A stretch of DNA of 64,000 nt. It comes from Croceibacterium_A sp044506885. Its GTDB lineage: Bacteria; Pseudomonadota; Alphaproteobacteria; Sphingomonadales; Sphingomonadaceae. Numbering within the stretch: position 1 is the first letter of the stretch; the number at the start of each line of letters is the position of its first letter. Below are positions 26,302 to 35,100 of the stretch, piece after piece. The stretch covers positions 1 to 64,000 of the forward strand of contig JBIQKC010000007.1 of NCBI GenBank assembly GCA_044506885.1. Direction: 5' to 3'. The translations under genes were made by a program, and so were the position numbers. The notes under the pieces were generated by a model, which was given only the letters and a program-made list of their open reading frames with translations, was not told the DNA's origin and made no database searches.

Positions 26302-26682
26302 TCAGCGCAGCAGGATGGCGGCCCAGAATGCCGCGGTGAGAACGATTCCGCCCGCGGTGGTGACCACCGACCAGCGGTTGTTGGCGTCGACCTCGTAGCC
26401 GGCGCCGATGTCGAGAACGAAGTGGCGCACGCCCGAGCAGAAATGGTTGAAGAACGCCCAGCTCAACCCGACCAGCACGATATAGCCGGGAACCGAGGTC
26501 GCGACTGCGGCGAACAGGTCGTAAGCCTCCGGCCCGCTCGCCAGCGCGCCGAGCCACCACAGCAGCACCGGCAATCCGACGAAAGCCATGCCGTCGCCGC
26601 TGACCCGGTGAAGGATCGAGACGAGCATCGCCGGTCCCCATCTCCAGATCGACAGGTGCGGCGAAAGCGGGCGGTTTGCCAT
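26302..26682 (-). CDS. sdhC: Succinate dehydrogenase cytochrome b556 subunit
   Basis: A 126-residue membrane protein, first gene of the sdhCDA operon. RPLSPHLSIWRWGPAMLVSI and LHRVSGDGMAF are the family signature (PLSPHLxIY-type plus SILHRxTG). Three helices follow; NHFCSGVRHFVLDIG contains the heme-binding His. The gap to sdhD is 11 bases. Confidence 0.93.
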   Translation of the reverse strand: MANRPLSPHLSIWRWGPAMLVSILHRVSGDGMAFVGLPVLLWWLGALASGPEAYDLFAAVATSVPGYIVLVGLSWAFFNHFCSGVRHFVLDIGAGYEVDANNRWSVVTTAGGIVLTAAFWAAILLR

Positions 26683-26813
26683 GGCGTGTCCCGAGAGTTG
26701 CGGATGTGGGGCTCCCTTAGCGAATGCGCCGGGCCGTGCAAGCTGTGCGACCCCTCCACGGCCCCGCTGCGCCTTCGCTCGACAGGAACGGGCGACATGA
26801 GCGATAGGGGCGC

Positions 26814-27536
26814 ATGCCCACGGTTCTCGTCACCGGCTCCAGCCGCGGAATCGGCCGGGACATCGCCGGCGCGCTGCGCGAGCGCGGCGCGACGGTGATC
26901 GGCCATGCGACGCGCGCGGCCGACGCGCAGACGATCGCGGCCGACTTCGCCGAGCCGGCCGGTCCGCAAATGCTGTGGCAGGAAGCGCTCGAACGGTCCG
27001 GCGGACGGATCGACGCGCTGGTCAGCAATGCCGGCATTTTCGCCGCCAATCCGATAGCGTCCTCCGACATCGCCTGGCTCGACGCGTGGGAGGACACCTT
27101 GCGCGTCAATCTCACCGCAGCGGCCCAGCTCTGCCGGTTCGCGGTGCGCCACTGGCTCGACAGCGGGCGAAGCGGCCGCATCGTCCATATCGCCAGCCGC
27201 GCGGGCCATCGCGGCGATTCGCCCGATCACTGGCACTATGCGGCATCGAAGGGCGGGATGCTGGCGCTGCACAAGACGATCGCCCGCGCCTACGCCGCGC
27301 AAGGCATCCTGAGCTTCGCCATCGCGCCGGGCTTCACCGACACCGCGCCGCAAGACTCCGCGGCCGACGACTATCTCGCCAGCCGCGGCGGGCCGGCGCT
27401 CCTTGCCGACATCCCCCTCGGCCGCGTGGCCACGCCAGCGGAAATCGCGGCCATCGCGGCATTCTGCGCGCTCGACGCCCCACCGAGCATGACGGGCGCG
27501 GTGATCGATGCCAATGGAGCCAGCTATGTTCGCTAG
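26814..27536 (+). CDS. Short-chain dehydrogenase/reductase
   Basis: A 240-residue SDR with VTGSSRGIGRDIAGALRERG, VSNAGIFAANP (a SNAG variant of NNAG), IASRAGHRGDS and HYAASKGGMLALHKTIARAY with the Tyr/Lys pair. The C-terminus SMTGAVIDANGASYVR is standard. Substrate is unknown. It starts a plus-strand run, overlapping the metallo-beta-lactamase gene by 11 bases, and is divergent from sdhC. Confidence 0.88.
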   Translation: MPTVLVTGSSRGIGRDIAGALRERGATVIGHATRAADAQTIAADFAEPAGPQMLWQEALERSGGRIDALVSNAGIFAANPIASSDIAWLDAWEDTLRVNLTAAAQLCRFAVRHWLDSGRSGRIVHIASRAGHRGDSPDHWHYAASKGGMLALHKTIARAYAAQGILSFAIAPGFTDTAPQDSAADDYLASRGGPALLADIPLGRVATPAEIAAIAAFCALDAPPSMTGAVIDANGASYVR

Positions 27537-28413
27537 AATCGCCGCCATCTCGCTTCTCTGCGCCTCGTGCGCCCTGCCGACCACGGCCGCGCCCCTGCCC
27601 GAAGGCTCGCCGGTCGAGGATCTGCTCGCCCAGTGCGAAGACAAGGACGGCTGGAGCGATCCCGCGCCGCCGGTGCGCCTGTTCGGGAACATCTACGACG
27701 TCGGCACGTGCGGAATCGTGGTCTTGTTGGTGATCGGGAGCGAGGGCAACATCCTGCTCGATACCGGTCCGGCCGACGCTGCGCCCCTCGTGGCCGCCAA
27801 CATCGAACGGCTGGGCTTGCGTCCCGATTCGGTGAAGTGGATCGTCACCAGCCATCCGCACAGCGACCATGTCGGCGGATTAGCCGAACTGCTGCGGCTG
27901 ACCGGCGCCGGACTGGCTGCGAGCGAGGCGGCGCGGCCGGCGCTCGAAAGCGGCGGCACGGGCGAACCCGCCGATCCGCAAGCCGGCCTCGGCGACGAGT
28001 TCGAGCCGGTGACGGTGACGCGAATACTCGCCGACGGCGACACACTCGAACTCGGCGATCTCGCGCTCACGCTGCATGCAACGCCCGGCCACACGCCGGG
28101 CTCGACAAGCTGGACATGGCGCGCGTGCGAGGGTGAAACCTGTCACGACGCGGCCTTTGTCGACAGCGTCACCGCGATTTCCGCCGACGACTACCGCTTC
28201 TCCGATCGCCCCGACTACGTCGCAGCCTTTTCCGCTTCGTTCGATCGCATTGCCGCGCTCGATTGCGACCTGCTGTTCACGCCGCACCCTTCGGCCAGTA
28301 CGCTGTTCGAGCGGCTTGCCGGCGACGCGCCGCTCGCGGCGCCCGGCGCCTGTCGCTACTACGCGGACCGGGGGCGCGAAGGCCTCGAAGCGCGGCTGGA
28401 GCGCGAACGGTGA
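27526..28413 (+). CDS. Subclass B3-type metallo-beta-lactamase
   Basis: A 295-residue protein with an N-terminal signal peptide (IAAISLLCASCALPTTAA). All zinc ligands of the B3 subclass are present: H110-P-H112-S-D114-H115, H189 in ATPGHTPGSTSWTW and H254 in FTPHPSAST; SADDYRFSD also matches B3 enzymes. This predicts a periplasmic dizinc hydrolase, most simply a chromosomal beta-lactamase, though related lactonase-like activities are possible. The HPHSDH loop differs from the common HAHFDH. GGAG six bases before the ATG at 27526 fixes the start inside the previous SDR gene. The stop overlaps the prmA GTG by three bases. Confidence 0.85.
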   Translation: MFARIAAISLLCASCALPTTAAPLPEGSPVEDLLAQCEDKDGWSDPAPPVRLFGNIYDVGTCGIVVLLVIGSEGNILLDTGPADAAPLVAANIERLGLRPDSVKWIVTSHPHSDHVGGLAELLRLTGAGLAASEAARPALESGGTGEPADPQAGLGDEFEPVTVTRILADGDTLELGDLALTLHATPGHTPGSTSWTWRACEGETCHDAAFVDSVTAISADDYRFSDRPDYVAAFSASFDRIAALDCDLLFTPHPSASTLFERLAGDAPLAAPGACRYYADRGREGLEARLERER

Positions 28414-29309
28414 GCTGGAAGCTGGTCGCGCGCGGTTCCAAGGCAGCGGTGCAGTCCGCGCTGGCGGCGCACGAAACGATCGAGGACTGGGATCACGCCA
28501 TCGTCCTCACCGGCAGCGAAACGGCCGCGGATCGGCCGAACGAGTGGGTGCTCGAAGCCTACATCGAACGCAAGCCGACCGCTGCCGACCGCAAGGCGGT
28601 GGCGGTGCTGTTCAGCGGCGCCACGCCCGATCTGACCGTGGAGAAATTGCCCGACACCGACTGGGTGGCCGAGACGCAGCGGTTGGCCGCGCCGATCCGC
28701 GCAGGCCGGTTCCATGTCCGCACGCCGGATTTCCCGCCCGATCCGGACGCCGTGGACCTGATCGTCCCGGCGAGCCAGGCGTTCGGTACGGGCCAGCACG
28801 CCACCACTGCCGGTTGCCTGACGATGCTCGATGCGATGAAGCGGCGCGGCGTTGTGGCGCGCAATCTGGCCGACATCGGCGCCGGCACGGGCCTGCTGGC
28901 GTTCGCCGCGCTGGCGCTGTGGCCCGGCGCCCGCGCGGTCGCCAGCGACATCGACGCGGTGTGCGAGCCGGTGGTGATCGAGAACGCGCTGCTCAATGGA
29001 GTTGCGCTCGGCACACGGCAGGGCGAACTGGCGATGGTGATCGCCGAAGGGCTGGATCACGCCGTTCTCGCCGGCCGTGCGCCTTACGATCTCATCGTCG
29101 CGAATATCCTCGCCGGGCCGCTGGTGGCGCTCGCGGGGGATTTTGCCGATGCGGTGGAGCCGGGCGGCAGCGTGCTCCTTGCCGGATTGCTCGAAACGCA
29201 AGAACCGGCGGTACGCGCCGCCTATCGCACCGCGGGCTTCCGGCTGGCCGGGCGGCTGGCAAGCGGGGACTGGTCGATCCTGTGGCTGCGACGGCGCTCC
29301 ACAAGCTGA
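28410..29309 (+). CDS. prmA: Ribosomal protein L11 methyltransferase (PrmA)
   Basis: Methylates ribosomal protein L11 with SAM. The 299-residue protein starts at a GTG overlapping the upstream TGA (GTGA). An N-terminal substrate domain of about 110 residues is followed by VPASQAFGTGQHATTAGCL, the SAM motif DIGAGTGLLAFAALAL, VASDIDAVCE and the catalytic-type DLIVANILAGPLVAL. Length and motifs are standard for the family. Its place within a run of unrelated genes looks like simple packing. Confidence 0.93.
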   Translation: MSWKLVARGSKAAVQSALAAHETIEDWDHAIVLTGSETAADRPNEWVLEAYIERKPTAADRKAVAVLFSGATPDLTVEKLPDTDWVAETQRLAAPIRAGRFHVRTPDFPPDPDAVDLIVPASQAFGTGQHATTAGCLTMLDAMKRRGVVARNLADIGAGTGLLAFAALALWPGARAVASDIDAVCEPVVIENALLNGVALGTRQGELAMVIAEGLDHAVLAGRAPYDLIVANILAGPLVALAGDFADAVEPGGSVLLAGLLETQEPAVRAAYRTAGFRLAGRLASGDWSILWLRRRSTS

Positions 29310-29971
29310 GCCGGATCCTCGGCGCGGCCGCCGCCGGGATCGCGCTGGCGGTCGCCCTGTTCGCTTTGACGGCCTGGATCGGCAGCAGCATTCCGCGCAA
29401 TTCCGATTGGCGCGAACCGGACAGCGGGATCGAGATCATGCTCGAAACCAATGGCGTCCACACCGCGCTGATCCTGCCGCTGACGACACCGGAGAAGGAC
29501 TGGCGCGCGGAGTTTCCGGCCGGCGACGTAACGGCATCGCATCTGCCCTTTACGCACGTTTCGGTAAGCTGGGGCGAGAAGGAGGTCTTTCTCGAAACCG
29601 AGACCTGGGCCGACCTGTCGCCGCGCACGGTGGTGCGCATTCTCGGTTTCGGCGGCGAAGGGCTGCTGCACGTCGCCCACTACGTGCGGCCCCGCCCGTC
29701 CGCCACGGCTCGTCCGCTGCGCCTGACGCGCGCGGAGTATCGCCGCCTTGTCGCGGCGATCGAACGGATGCTGCCGAACGGGCCCAAGGTAGGCTACCCC
29801 GGCTATGGCGCGCATGACGTGTTCTACGACGCGCCCGGCCGCTACACCGCGCGCAATACCTGCAACCAGTGGACCAGCGACATGCTGGCGGCCGCCGGCG
29901 TGCGCACCGGATGGTGGACGCCGTTCGCGGGCGGCGTGATGAAATGGGCGGACGAACCGCCGGAGTCGTGA
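29282..29971 (+). CDS. DUF2459 (TIGR02117) family membrane-anchored protein
   Basis: About 229 residues with one N-terminal membrane segment (LGAAAAGIALAVALFALTAW) and an exported domain. Conserved blocks are MLETNGVHTALILPL, VSVSWGEKEVFLETETWADL, HVAHYVRPRPS and RNTCNQWTSDMLAAAGVRTG, which match DUF2459; the Cys/His pattern hints at a papain-like or NlpC/P60-like fold, unproven. The frame lacks an early ATG; a GTG at 29282 is used here, overlapping prmA by 28 bases, so the start is uncertain. Confidence 0.78.
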   Translation: MAATALHKLSRILGAAAAGIALAVALFALTAWIGSSIPRNSDWREPDSGIEIMLETNGVHTALILPLTTPEKDWRAEFPAGDVTASHLPFTHVSVSWGEKEVFLETETWADLSPRTVVRILGFGGEGLLHVAHYVRPRPSATARPLRLTRAEYRRLVAAIERMLPNGPKVGYPGYGAHDVFYDAPGRYTARNTCNQWTSDMLAAAGVRTGWWTPFAGGVMKWADEPPES

Positions 29972-30035
29972 CTCGCCGCGTTTTTCATGCATGGTAGCGC
30001 TATCGGGAGCGCGGACTCCCGGACGGGAGAGCGCC

Positions 30036-31163
30036 ATGACCGATTCCAGCGACACCGATCTCGTTCGCCGCCGGCTGCTGATGGCCGCCGGCCTCGCGCC
30101 GCTTGCCCTGGGCGCGACGCGGGCTTTCGGACAGGCTGAGCGCAGGATGGGCTGGGCCATCGTCGGCCTGGGCGGATTTGCGCAAGGGCAGGTGATTCCG
30201 ATGTTCGACGGGACGCGGCATTCGCGGCTGGCGGCCTTCGTTTCCGGCGATCCGGTCAAGGCCGCGCGGCTGGGCGAGGAATACGGCGTCTTGCGCTTCT
30301 ACGATTACGGGAACTTCGACAGCATCGCCGACAATCCGGAGATCGACTGCGTCTACATCGTCCTGCCGGTGGGGATGCACGCCGAATATACGATTCGCGC
30401 ACTGAAGGCGGGCAAGCACGTACTGTGCGAAAAGCCGATGGCCAGCACCTCCGCCGAATGTGAGGCGATGGTCGAGGCCGCGAAAGCCGCCGGCCGGCAG
30501 CTCGGCGTCGCCTATCGCGTGCATTTCGAGCCGACCAACATAGAGGCGCTGAGCCGGCTGAAAGCGGGCGAGATCGGCGCGATCCGCCATGTCCAGTGCG
30601 ATCACGGCTTCAACGCCAATCCCGAATTCCCGCCGCACAAGTGGCGGCTGGAAAAGGCGCTCGCGGGCGGCGGATCGATGTTCGACATCGGCGTTTACGG
30701 GCTCAACACCTCGCTGATGATGCTGGAGCGCGATACGCCGGTCTCGGTGAGCGCAGCCTACGCCTATCCGCGCGACGACGCGCGCTTCGCCGAAGTCGAA
30801 GGCGGCGTCGACTGGCGCATGACCATGGCCAGCGGCATCAACGTGCAGGGTTCCAGCTCTTACTGCTACAGCCCTTACGCTTCGCGCCAGCGCTACTTCG
30901 GGGCCACGGCTTCGCTGACGATGGAGCCGGCGACCACCTACGACAACAACCGCATTGCGATCGAGGGCGGCGGCCAGCCGCGCCGGGACGTGGAGGCCGC
31001 AAGCCCCCTCGCCCAGTTCGCGGCGCAGATCGACGGCTTCTCGCAAGCCGCGAAGGCCAACACTCCGCATCGCACGCCGGGTGAAATGGGACTGCGGGAC
31101 TTGCGCATCATCGAGGCGATATACGAAAGCGCGGACAACGGCGGAAAGGTCGTCGGCCTGTGA
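30036..31163 (+). CDS. Tat-exported Gfo/Idh/MocA-family oxidoreductase
   Basis: A 375-residue NAD(P)-dependent sugar oxidoreductase homologous to glucose-fructose oxidoreductases. The N-terminus has a twin-arginine signal (DLVRRRLLMAAGLAPLALGA), so it should be exported folded with bound cofactor. The Rossmann motif is IVGLGGFAQG; VLCEKPMAST and EYTIRALKAGKHV are the family signature, and the C-terminal alpha/beta domain contains GGSMFDIGVYGLN. GGGAGA precedes the ATG at 30036. Its stop overlaps the start of the CE15 esterase gene, suggesting the two act on plant-type carbohydrates. Confidence 0.88.
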   Translation: MTDSSDTDLVRRRLLMAAGLAPLALGATRAFGQAERRMGWAIVGLGGFAQGQVIPMFDGTRHSRLAAFVSGDPVKAARLGEEYGVLRFYDYGNFDSIADNPEIDCVYIVLPVGMHAEYTIRALKAGKHVLCEKPMASTSAECEAMVEAAKAAGRQLGVAYRVHFEPTNIEALSRLKAGEIGAIRHVQCDHGFNANPEFPPHKWRLEKALAGGGSMFDIGVYGLNTSLMMLERDTPVSVSAAYAYPRDDARFAEVEGGVDWRMTMASGINVQGSSSYCYSPYASRQRYFGATASLTMEPATTYDNNRIAIEGGGQPRRDVEAASPLAQFAAQIDGFSQAAKANTPHRTPGEMGLRDLRIIEAIYESADNGGKVVGL

Positions 31164-32446
31164 AACGTCTTGCGTATGCGGCGGCGCTGGCCCTGCTCGC
31201 CGCCCTGCCCTCGGTCGCGCAGCAGCAGCCGGACCCCGGCCCGGTCCACGATTTCGAGCGCATGCGCCACGGTTTCGGCGAGTTGCGCCCGCCGCGCGAC
31301 AGCGACCAGTCGAGCCCCCGCGCGGCCAATTTCGACGAGGCGAAGGTAGGCGATCTCGCCCCTCCGCCGCTGTTCGCCTCGCCCGCCGATGCCACGCCCG
31401 AAGGCTGGGCCGGACGCCGCGCCGATCTCGTCCGGCTGGTCGAGGACAACTGGACCGGCCGCATCCCCGAAGCGGCGCAGGACTTGCGCATCGTGTGGAG
31501 CAAGAGCTCCGCTGCGTCCGATCGCCGCTACGATGTCGAGCAATGGGTGGGCCAGGTCTTCGCGCCCGACGGCCGCGGCGGGCCGACGATCGACGCCACA
31601 ATCACGCTGCCCGCAGGCAAGCGCAACGTGCCGGTGGTGATCGACTACACCTATGTCTGGCCGCCCGGCTTCCGTTTTCCCGGCCCGACGCCGCCCGACC
31701 CGAAGGCGATGGCGCTGGAACGCGGCTGGGGCCATGTCGCCTACCGCGTCCAGATGCTCCAGGCGGATACCGCCGCGCTCATGGAACAAGGCTTGATCGG
31801 CCTCGTCCGCTGGCCGCGCGAGAAGCGCGACTGGGGCGCCCTGCACGCCTGGGGCTGGGGCGCGAGCAGGTTGCGCGAACAGCTCGCCGCCGATCCGCGC
31901 ATCGACGGCGAGCGCATCGGTCTCGCCGGCCATTCGCGCTTCGGCAAGGCAGTGCTGGTCGCCAGCGCCTTCGACCATGCCTTCGCCGATGCGCTGGTCT
32001 CCAGCTCCGGCGCGGGCGGGGCCAAGCTGATGCGGCGCGATTTCGGCGAGCACTGGAACAACATGGCCGGTTCCTACGCCTACCACTGGTACACGCCCAA
32101 CGTGATGGAATACGCCGGCAACAGGCCGCTGGCGGACCTGCCGGTGGACGCGCACATGCTGATCGCGCTGCGCGCCCCGCGTCCGCTGTTCGTGTCCAGC
32201 GGCCTTGCCGAAAAGGGCGACGACTGGGTGGACCCGCGCGGCATGTGGATTGCCACCAGCCTTGCCGAACCGGCATGGGGCCTGCACGGGCTTCCCGTGC
32301 CGCCGGGCGACGAGATGCCCGAAGTCATGCAGGGCTATCGCGACTTTCCGCTGGCCTTTTTCCAGCACGATCAGGGCCACGTGATGTGGCCGGCGTTCGA
32401 AGCGTTCCTCGATCATGCGCAGCGGTTCACCGGGCCGTCGCCCTAG
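31160..32446 (+). CDS. Glucuronoyl methylesterase (CE15 family)
   Basis: A 428-residue secreted alpha/beta hydrolase. After a signal peptide (MKRLAYAAALALLAALPSVA) come the family blocks VVIDYTYVWPPGFRFPG, RGWGHVAYRV, the nucleophile in GLAGHSRFGKAVLVAS (Ser259), SSSGAGGAKLMRRDFGEH and the catalytic His in FFQHDQGHVMW (His407). CE15 enzymes cut ester links between glucuronoyl units of xylan and lignin alcohols. The start is a GTG overlapping the upstream stop (GTGA). Activity on glucuronate esters is inferred from family. Confidence 0.85.
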   Translation: MKRLAYAAALALLAALPSVAQQQPDPGPVHDFERMRHGFGELRPPRDSDQSSPRAANFDEAKVGDLAPPPLFASPADATPEGWAGRRADLVRLVEDNWTGRIPEAAQDLRIVWSKSSAASDRRYDVEQWVGQVFAPDGRGGPTIDATITLPAGKRNVPVVIDYTYVWPPGFRFPGPTPPDPKAMALERGWGHVAYRVQMLQADTAALMEQGLIGLVRWPREKRDWGALHAWGWGASRLREQLAADPRIDGERIGLAGHSRFGKAVLVASAFDHAFADALVSSSGAGGAKLMRRDFGEHWNNMAGSYAYHWYTPNVMEYAGNRPLADLPVDAHMLIALRAPRPLFVSSGLAEKGDDWVDPRGMWIATSLAEPAWGLHGLPVPPGDEMPEVMQGYRDFPLAFFQHDQGHVMWPAFEAFLDHAQRFTGPSP

Positions 32447-32523
32447 GCGGCAGGGGTCGCGCCGGCTCCCCCGCTCGCGCCCACATCGACACCGGCACGC
32501 CCTGGCTTGCCTCGCGGCCGGTT

Positions 32524-32550
32524 CCTCCCCACCTCGCGTCCGGGAGGAGG
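32524..32550. repeat. Degenerate palindromic repeat remnant
   Basis: CCTCCC (32524-32529) and GGGAGG (32542-32547) are inverted arms around a 12-base loop, with the same stem sequence as the repeats at 13411 and 45894. It sits in the 113-base gap before the small gene at 32560 and supplies that gene's ribosome site (GGAGGAGG). The similarity is short and may be chance. Confidence 0.35.
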
Positions 32551-32559
32551 GTTGCTTGA

Positions 32560-32802
32560 GTGATCGAATGGCTTCTCGCTTTCGCCATCGTGCTCGCGGT
32601 CGTGGCCGCTCTGCCGGGCCTGCTGCGGCGAGCGAAGCGCAAGCGGCGCAAGGCCGGCGGCGGATCGGGCGCGATGATCGCTATCGGCATCGCCTTCTCT
32701 ATGATTTTCGACGCCAAGGCGTCACAGGCGATGGAGACGATCGACCGGAAAACCGACATCGGCGACAGTGACGAGGGCGAAAGCGGCGCTCCGCCCGCCT
32801 GA
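32560..32802 (+). CDS. Small membrane-anchored hypothetical protein
   Basis: An 80-residue protein from a GTG at 32560. One N-terminal helix (WLLAFAIVLAVVAALPGLL) is followed by a strongly basic stretch (RRAKRKRRKAGG), a second weakly hydrophobic segment (AMIAIGIAFSMIF), and an acidic tail (DIGDSDEGESG). The positive patch after the helix suggests the tail is cytoplasmic. I do not recognise a family. The ribosome site GGAGGAGG is strong but ten bases away. Confidence 0.5.
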   Translation: MIEWLLAFAIVLAVVAALPGLLRRAKRKRRKAGGGSGAMIAIGIAFSMIFDAKASQAMETIDRKTDIGDSDEGESGAPPA

Positions 32803-32830
32803 CGCCGAAGCCAGGATTTGACGCGCGGGG

Positions 32831-32989
32831 TCAATCCTCGCCGCCGCCCTTCTTCTTGCCCATCAGGCCGAACGCGAGCCCGATGGCGATGCCGATGCCG
32901 ATACCCACGCCGATGTTGTCCATCGCCACGCCGAACGCCACGCCGATGGCGATGCCGATCGCCAGGTTCATGCCCTTGAAGCCGTTCAT
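32831..32989 (-). CDS. 52-residue glycine-zipper membrane peptide, coupled to ligA
   Basis: A very short gene whose ATG overlaps the ligA stop by four bases (ATGA). After MNGFKGMN come two hydrophobic stretches with small residues at regular spacing, LAIGIAIGVAFGVAM and IGVGIGIGIAIGLAFGLMG, then the charged tail KKKGGGED. The GxxxG-like pattern implies helices that pack tightly in a membrane and oligomerise. The codon usage is GC-rich and consistent with coding. Function is unknown; similar tiny glycine-zipper proteins are found in proteobacterial operons. It is the last gene of the recN-ligA operon. Confidence 0.65.
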   Translation of the reverse strand: MNGFKGMNLAIGIAIGVAFGVAMDNIGVGIGIGIAIGLAFGLMGKKKGGGED

Positions 32990-35100
32990 CCCGCTTCCTT
33001 CACGATTGCCGCCCAGCCTGCTTCGTCGATCACCTCGATCCCGAGTTCGGCCGCCTTCTTGAGCTTGCTTCCCGCGCCCGGCCCGGCGACCACGAGGTCG
33101 GTCTGCGCGCTGACCGAGCCCGCCGCCCGCGCGCCCAGCCGTTCGGCCTGCGCCTTGGCCTCGTCACGGCTCATGGTTTCGAGCTTGCCGGTGAACACCA
33201 CGGTCTTGCCCGACACCGGGCTGGCCAGCGTTTCGACCACGTATTCGGGCGGATCGACTTCGCCGAGCAGATCGGCCCAGACTTGGCGATTGTGCTCCTC
33301 GTGGAAGAAGTCGCCCAGCGCTTCGACCACCACCGGGCCGACGCCCTCGATGCCGGTCAATTCGGCGCTCGCCCCCTCATCGCCCGCACGCGCGCGCTCG
33401 GCGGCTTCGCGCAGCGCGGGGAGCGTGTGGAAACGCTTCATCAGATCGCGCGCGGTGACCGCGCCGACATGGCGAATGCCGAGCCCGAACAGCAGCCGCG
33501 CCGCATCGGGGCGGCGCTTGGCTTCGATAGAAGCCAACAGGTTATCCACAGACTTGTCCTGCCAGCCTTCGCGCCCGACCAGGTCGCCGCGACGGCGGTG
33601 GAGGCGAAAGATGTCGCCCGGCCCCTTGGCCAGCCAGCCCAGTTCCAGGAACTCTGCGATGGACTTCTCGCCCAGCCCTTCGATGTCGAGCGCGCCGCGG
33701 CTGGCGAAGTGGCGCAGCCGCTCGAACTGCTGCGCCTTGCACACGAGGCCGCCGGTGCAGCGCACATCGACCTCGCCCTCTGCCGCTACCGCCTCGCTTC
33801 CGCACACCGGGCAATGATCGGGGAACACAAACGGCTCGCGCGGCTCCTCGCGGGTGAGGTTCTCGACTACCTGCGGGATCACGTCGCCTGCGCGCTGCAA
33901 CACCACCCGGTCGCCCACGCGCACGCCGAGGCGGGCGATCTCGTCGCGGTTGTGCAGCGTGACGTTGGTCACCGTCACGCCGCCGACCAGCACCGGCTTC
34001 AGGCGCCCGACCGGCGTCAGTTTGCCGGTGCGCCCGACCTGGATGTCGATCGCCAGCAATTCCGTCTCGGCGCGCTCGGCGGGGAACTTGTGCGCCATTC
34101 CCCAGCGCGGCGCCTTGGCCACGAACCCGAGCCGGGCCTGCCAGTCGAGCCGGTCCACCTTATAGACCACGCCGTCGATGTCGTAGGGCAGGTCCGCGCG
34201 CCGAGCCGCGATCTTCGCATATTGCCGCAACATGTCGTCAAGCGACTGGCAGCACACGAGATCGGGCGAAACCGCAAAGCCCCATTCGCCAAGCCGCCCC
34301 ATCACGCCGAACTGCGTGTCCGCCGGCAGTTCGCTGGCCGCGCCCCAGCCATGCGCGAAGAAACGCAACGGGCGCTGTGCGGTCACCGCCGCATCCTTCT
34401 GCCGCAGCGATCCCGCCGCCGCGTTGCGCGGGTTGGCGAACTGGCGCACGCCCGCCGGATCAAACGCCTCGCCCCTCGCTTCCGCCCGCGCACGCCCTTC
34501 TTCCATCAGGCGCGAATTGAGCGCGGTAAATGCCTGTTTCTCCATGTAGACTTCGCCGCGAACTTCGAACACGGCGGGTATCTTCCCCGCTCCCTTCAAG
34601 CGCTGCGGAATGTCGGCGATATGCCGCACATTCGCGGTCACGTCCTCGCCGACCAGCCCGTCGCCGCGGGTCGCCGCGCGCACCAGCACGCCGTCTTCGT
34701 AGCGCAGCGAGCATGAGAGCCCGTCGATCTTGTCCTCGGCGGTAAACGCGATCGGCTCGTCCTCGGGCAAGTTCAGATAGCGCCGCACGCGCGCCACGAA
34801 CTCCGCTACCTCCTCGTCAGCAAACGCGTTGTCGAGGCTCATCATCCGAACCTCGTGAGTCACTTTGCCCAGCGGCGAGGCGGCAATCTCATGCCCCACC
34901 TTGCGCGACGGCGAATCCTTGCGCACGAGATGCGGAAACGCCGCCTCCAACTCGGCATTGCGCCGCACCAGCGCGTCGTACTCCGCGTCCGAAATTTCCG
35001 GCGAATCCTCGGCGTGATAGAGCCGGTCGTGCCGTGCGACGGCCTTCGCCAGCCGCATCAGTTCGTTGGCGGCTTCGGCTTCGGAAATGTCCGCTGTCAC
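32986..35100 (-). CDS. ligA: NAD-dependent DNA ligase (LigA)
   Basis: Seals nicks in replication and repair. With the GTG at 35100 it has 704 residues, the family size. Domains in order: Ia region with HDRLYHAEDSPEISDAEYD, adenylation domain with catalytic Lys in TAEDKIDGLSCSLRY, OB fold with GRTGKLTPVGRLKPV, a Cys4 zinc finger (CPVCGSEAVA and later CTGGLVC), helix-hairpin-helix repeats (GLGIRHVG, GIEGVGPVVVEAL), and a BRCT domain (VSGKTVVFTGKLETMSRDEA). The start overlaps the upstream stop (GTGA), as do the genes on both sides. Adjacent recN supports a replication and repair operon. Confidence 0.96.
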   Translation of the reverse strand: MTADISEAEAANELMRLAKAVARHDRLYHAEDSPEISDAEYDALVRRNAELEAAFPHLVRKDSPSRKVGHEIAASPLGKVTHEVRMMSLDNAFADEEVAEFVARVRRYLNLPEDEPIAFTAEDKIDGLSCSLRYEDGVLVRAATRGDGLVGEDVTANVRHIADIPQRLKGAGKIPAVFEVRGEVYMEKQAFTALNSRLMEEGRARAEARGEAFDPAGVRQFANPRNAAAGSLRQKDAAVTAQRPLRFFAHGWGAASELPADTQFGVMGRLGEWGFAVSPDLVCCQSLDDMLRQYAKIAARRADLPYDIDGVVYKVDRLDWQARLGFVAKAPRWGMAHKFPAERAETELLAIDIQVGRTGKLTPVGRLKPVLVGGVTVTNVTLHNRDEIARLGVRVGDRVVLQRAGDVIPQVVENLTREEPREPFVFPDHCPVCGSEAVAAEGEVDVRCTGGLVCKAQQFERLRHFASRGALDIEGLGEKSIAEFLELGWLAKGPGDIFRLHRRRGDLVGREGWQDKSVDNLLASIEAKRRPDAARLLFGLGIRHVGAVTARDLMKRFHTLPALREAAERARAGDEGASAELTGIEGVGPVVVEALGDFFHEEHNRQVWADLLGEVDPPEYVVETLASPVSGKTVVFTGKLETMSRDEAKAQAERLGARAAGSVSAQTDLVVAGPGAGSKLKKAAELGIEVIDEAGWAAIVKEAG

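Noticed and set aside
26814..29971. The run SDR - metallo-beta-lactamase - prmA - DUF2459 as a resistance island
   Set aside because: GC content and codon use look like the rest, there are no mobile-element ends or integrase genes, and prmA is a housekeeping gene.
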